From: Erythrophleum ivorense
Taxonomy: Eukaryota; Streptophyta; Magnoliopsida; Fabales; Fabaceae
Direction of reading: 5' to 3'
DNA: 64,000 bases
Assembly: GCA_026724425.1 (NCBI GenBank)
Contig: JAIUCV010000007.1
Span: forward strand, 27,998,574 to 28,062,573
Of the stretch, positions 60,198-64,000 are shown piece by piece. The translations under genes and the position numbers were made by a program. The first letter of the stretch is position 1; each line of letters begins with the position of its first letter. Below the pieces are notes generated by a model. The model did no database searches. It saw only the letters and a program-made list of their open reading frames with translations, and was not told the origin of the DNA.

Positions 60198-62215
60198 GAT
60201 TTTTTGCATTTATTAAAAAAATGCATAGCGTGCAAGTGAAGAAGAAAAAAGAAGAAGAGTGGATAAAAAGAGAAAAAAATAACTTTATATATACCTTCAG
60301 TACTTTGTTTTACTTTTTCTCTTATTGCACACAATGTAATATTATCGCTCATTAAAGTCTAAAAAGTCAATCTTTAACGTGGGAGCAATTAATGAGACTT
60401 TTAATTTATATTTGAGAGTTGTAAACAAAAAATAAAAATAAAATAAAATAAAAAATAATCTCCTTATCTTTATTTTGTAACAAGGGAAAATATTCCTTTT
60501 TGTAAAAGGATAAAAATTCCTAAAATAAAGGTTCCAATTTAGATAACGAAGAGCATATTTACATAATCTTTAATTGTGAGGACATCTTAACTCTTATTTA
60601 AAAATTAATAATAGGGCTAACCGAATGAAATATTGTTACATTTGGATACTAAAGAGACACGGTGACTCTTTTTTTTCTGAGTTAAAAATTAAATCATAAT
60701 TTCAAGGGTTTCAAACTTTGTGTTGCACAATTGGCCACATGGAATATATGAATTCTCAAAGATGTATATTTGATTCACACAAAATATTGTATTCCCAAGA
60801 TATTTTCCATGCTTTATTTTAGTACTCATCTAACACGTTGGTGTTTACTTAGACTAATAAATTGGTTGCTGAGAGAAAATGTGGTTTTTTTTCCCCTCCT
60901 AATTCTAAGAGAATAAATTGTCCTAATTTATTGGTACTTGAGGGGATAACTATATCCCTTTTTTACCAAAAAAATAATCCAATATTTGTTCATAAGATAT
61001 AATGCATGTAAATTAATTTTAGTAAAAACAAAATTAGTTATTTTTATATTTTTCTTTTTCTTTTTTTCTGTCCTATCGTGCTTTATTCTCATTCACAAAT
61101 AAAGAAGTCCCTAGCTTGCAGAGAAAATGAGCCAGGGAAGACTTGGGCCTTTGATGTTTACTTGAGTGAAAAATGAGGCATTGACAAAACCAACTAGGAA
61201 TTAAAGGAGGAGAGTAAGTTGAGATAGACTTCGATTCCAATAGACTTGCGTGGAACCTTCACTTGTAGCATCTTTGTGTCATGTTTTAGTAAGTAGACAT
61301 CAACCCATAAACTGGGCCTGCTTTCAGGATTTCAATGATCGTAAGGTTGCCAAGGAGACACGTGGCTCACTCAGATTGATTTGGAACTGAAAGGCGCATT
61401 AAATAAAATGTGAATAAGGGTTCCGCTAGGTTGAACAATGTTTTAGGAAAGTAAAGGAGGAAATATTTGGTGATGTGGTGTAATCCTATTGGCCCGGATG
61501 GAGGATTACGGTGTTGGTTTGCGTGAATAGTTTCTAACATAGTCCTTGGGATCCACTACCCTTGAATCGGTTCGAGGTCCGATTTGGGTAAATAAGGATA
61601 GTTATTTACTGTAGCTTGCAAGGAAATTTCAAGTCATTGCTCGGTAGATGTTGGAAGGAAGTTTTTAACTGGGCCACAATTTTTTTTGACTTGGACCCTT
61701 TAGATTGGGCCTTGCTTTATTGACCCTGAATTGGGCCATGGACCTTAATGTCAAACTGAATGGGCTTGAGATCCCTGCTATTGCTTTTTGGGCCACATCA
61801 CTGAAATGTGCATTGGGTCGGGCCTAAAGGCAATTGTTCTCTAGGTGAACAAGCCCAAGAAGCAAACTATATTCTACTTCTTACACCCCAAAAATAAATG
61901 TTACATGGAGTACAAGATGATCTCGTATCTATAAATCTAAATGACTTAAAATCTCAGTTTCTTATTGTTTTGGTTGAAGATCTCGAAAGATAGCCACAGA
62001 GTAAAACTTCAATCACAAATGAAGTTTTATTTGTATAGTTAAACATCTATTTTATTTCCTATGGAAAAAATGGGTAGAATGCCTCTTACAAACAGGATAT
62101 TCCTAATTACATACAATAGTCAATCAAACAAGGGTAACAAGAGAGCTTTGCTCTCCAATTTTTAATGCACAACACAGGGTTTATATTCAGTCTTTGGAAC
62201 TGACTTTAAAGTATA

Positions 62216-62251
<36 letters not shown>

Positions 62252-62314
62252 AAGGACAACATATCACTAATACCAAACAATCACTAGCAACATTCTTGAG
62301 TTAGATAGAGAAGT
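60198..62314. other. Intergenic sequence, no gene
   Basis: AT-rich to about 61100. The part 61125-61185 repeats 56285-56345. Four TGGGCC words lie at 61670-61794. An AT microsatellite lies at about 62219-62248. No coding exon was recognised. Confidence 0.4.
62219..62248. repeat. (AT)n microsatellite
   Basis: About 30 bp uninterrupted AT dinucleotides. Similar runs occur at 59181-59200 and at about 63355-63405. Confidence 0.9.
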
Positions 62315-62600
62315 GTTTATACTACCCAAAAAAAAGAAGAAGCACTTTTTGGCGGTTTTAACTGCCACTAAATACAGCTAGCTATAGTTGCTTAATCATC
62401 ACTACTGCAATTGTCAACATGCAATTTTGCAGTGGTTATCATCCAATCGCTGGAATAATTGTTACTAATTAATGGCAACATTAGCTAACATTTACTGACG
62501 GTTTTTGGCCACCAATAATATAACCGAAGATTTAGTCTTGGTGTCTATGAACTGGCGATTTCTTACAGTTGCAAATTGTCTAATATGTTATTTAGCAATA
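62315..62600 (+). mobile_element. Possible CACTA-type transposon end
   Basis: TACTACCCAAAAAAAAG near 62321 is a degraded form of the CACTACAAGAAAA terminus. It is followed by TTTTTGGCGGTTTTAACTGCC (62346-62366) and several GCAACATTAG-, GACGGTTTTTGGC- and GCAGTGG-like words, reminiscent of subterminal repeats of dicot CACTA elements. No matching second end, 3-bp duplication or transposase was found. Confidence 0.35.
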
Positions 62601-62959
62601 ATTTAAATAACCAGCACTAATTGCAATTAATTGGTTTTTAAAATATTTATTACTATTAGTTGTGAACCTGATTATACCTTTATTAAAATCATTTTTAAAA
62701 TTATCAATCATTGCTAAATGACAAAATATATGTTTAATGTAATTATTAAAGAAATACAACTCATACCTTAATCTTTGAAAAAAAAAATTGTAAATACAGC
62801 AAAATCTTAATAGCGATTAAATTAATAAGTTGTTTATGCATAATATTGTTTAGCTAAACATTTGAAAATAGAAAAAACACCATGCGCAAAGCATTTTATG
62901 GAACTAATAATATAAATTACAAGAGAATCAAGTGTTAATAACAACTACTAACAACTCAA

Positions 62960-63420
62960 CGCCGACGGTGGCATCATAGTGGCGGAAAAGTAATGGCAAA
63001 ACCATCGGAGGGAGATCCACGAAAACAGAGGGGACGAGGCATCGAGCTGCAGTGAGAGAACAGGGAAGAAGAAGAATGAAAAGAAAAGGAAAAAAAGAAA
63101 AAGAAAAAGGAGAAAAAAGAAGGAATATAAAGTGATCTTTATTTTTTATGGGGTTTAAAATCGGATGCAGAAAAAATATTTAGCCGCACAAAAGTTGAAA
63201 AAATTTCCTTTAATACTTTCTTTTGTTCCTTGAGATAATCTTTTTTTTAAGCTTAAGAAAATCTTAAAACTAGTTAAACCTCATTTTCCATCCAAAAAAG
63301 ATTCCAAGGTGCTTAATTTATTTATTTACTAATTTATTTACATACACACACACACATATATATATTTATTATTTTTATTTTATATATACATATATATATA
63401 TATATTTTGGGGTTATTACA
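62960..63420 (-). repeat. Truncated inverted LTR C, 5' part
   Basis: On the minus strand it starts TGTAATAACCCC at 63420, close to the LTR C start at 57932 (TGTAATAACCGG). It includes a leader-like GC-richer part at about 63060-62960 and stops near 62960. To the right it abuts directly on the duplicated receptor-kinase flank. Confidence 0.5.
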
Positions 63421-64000
63421 AGAATCTTATAATCCTCCATTCGATCCTTTTTGCCCCTTCTGCTGTTTATATATAAGATCTGGTTTTTGATAACTTCTCT
63501 TCTATGGTTATATTCCTGACAACTCTAATGGGATGCCATATTTTTGTCAAAGAATAGTGCTTCTTAAAAACTAGGCAAAAAATATTCAGAGAAAGAGCTT
63601 TTCGATGACTTTCATTTTAATACAAATTACGTAAATCTGCATCATTAAGAATTTAGAATAAAAAGTATAAATATGTTCAAACATGGATTTTGTTAAACAT
63701 AGTACAGCTGTAAATATGATGTACACTTTTATAAACTTAAAAACAGAATAGCGAATAGAGTGCTCTGCCTCCTTGAGTGGGGATATTATCAAATTCTCCC
63801 TTTATCATTTTTTTTTTTTTGCTTAACTTTAATTTTGGGTTTTTATATAAATAACCTGTAGATTTCATGATTCAACTATTATAAATGACATATTAACGAA
63901 AGAAGTTTTTAAAATACATATATTGTTTGGTTTACTTAATGATAAATATAGAAGATCAAATGGCATTGCGGAAATAAGAATGAAAAAGAAGGCTTTGCTA
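63421..64000 (-). pseudogene. Receptor-kinase locus duplicate with the gene itself deleted
   Basis: 63421-63607 matches 49600-49785, the sequence just beyond the stop codon of the intact kinase. From 63605 it switches to the sequence 53025-53400 upstream of that gene. The roughly 3.2 kb containing the whole coding region is missing. The join carries a TGA shared by both parental sites. At the right window edge a second jump occurs: the last ten bases match 53695-53704, skipping about 290 bp. The record is cut at 64000. Confidence 0.8.

Overview
This is nuclear DNA of a flowering plant, most probably a eudicot. The sequence is AT-rich throughout, full of LTR-retrotransposon debris, and holds one recognisable intact protein gene: a receptor-like kinase with leucine-rich repeats (LRRs) and a single intron in the kinase domain. 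Nothing bacterial, viral or organellar was seen. I cannot name the species.

Bases 1 to about 48,000 are nested LTR sequence. I use my own family names. 'LTR A' is a 3.2-3.7 kb LTR running from TGTAAY to GTTAYA. It occurs as 1-2568 (+, cut by the window edge), 4574-8179 (+, target-site duplication CTTAT), about 13150-16494 (+, 5' end missing), 23349-26786 (-, GTACT), an outer copy 28712-36253 (-, ACTTT/ACTTC) and an inner relative 31596-34788 (-). An older copy around 4.1-10.0 kb is split by the second one. 'LTR D' is a solo LTR at 17301-20244 (TAAAG). 'LTR C' is a solo LTR at 57932-60197 (GATTT), with diverged pieces at 20.2-23.1, 27.5-28.7, 36.3-38.6, 42.6-45.3 and 63.0-63.4 kb. No gag, protease, reverse transcriptase or integrase reading frame was found, so these look like solo LTRs and fragments.

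Three miniature LTR elements (TRIMs) carry a primer-binding site for initiator tRNA-Met. Two lie head-out in one palindromic composite (23080-27471) bounded by GGTAG. The third is joined to an inverted LTR in a block (30930-34788) bounded by GACTT. In both blocks the outer ends are two 5' LTR starts. This is the most unusual structure in the window.

Bases 49,600-64,000 are a decayed receptor-kinase cluster. The intact gene on the minus strand (exons 52318-50305 and 50201-49837, 792 residues) encodes a signal peptide, LRRs, a membrane segment and a complete RD-type kinase. It has a TATA box and several W-box cores upstream. A broken C-terminal kinase piece lies at about 53505-53830. At 63421-64000 both flanks of the kinase gene reappear, joined with the gene missing. 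The cluster therefore once had more members. The rest of this part holds the LTR C solo element, a possible CACTA-type end near 62.3 kb, microsatellites and AT-rich sequence without recognisable genes.
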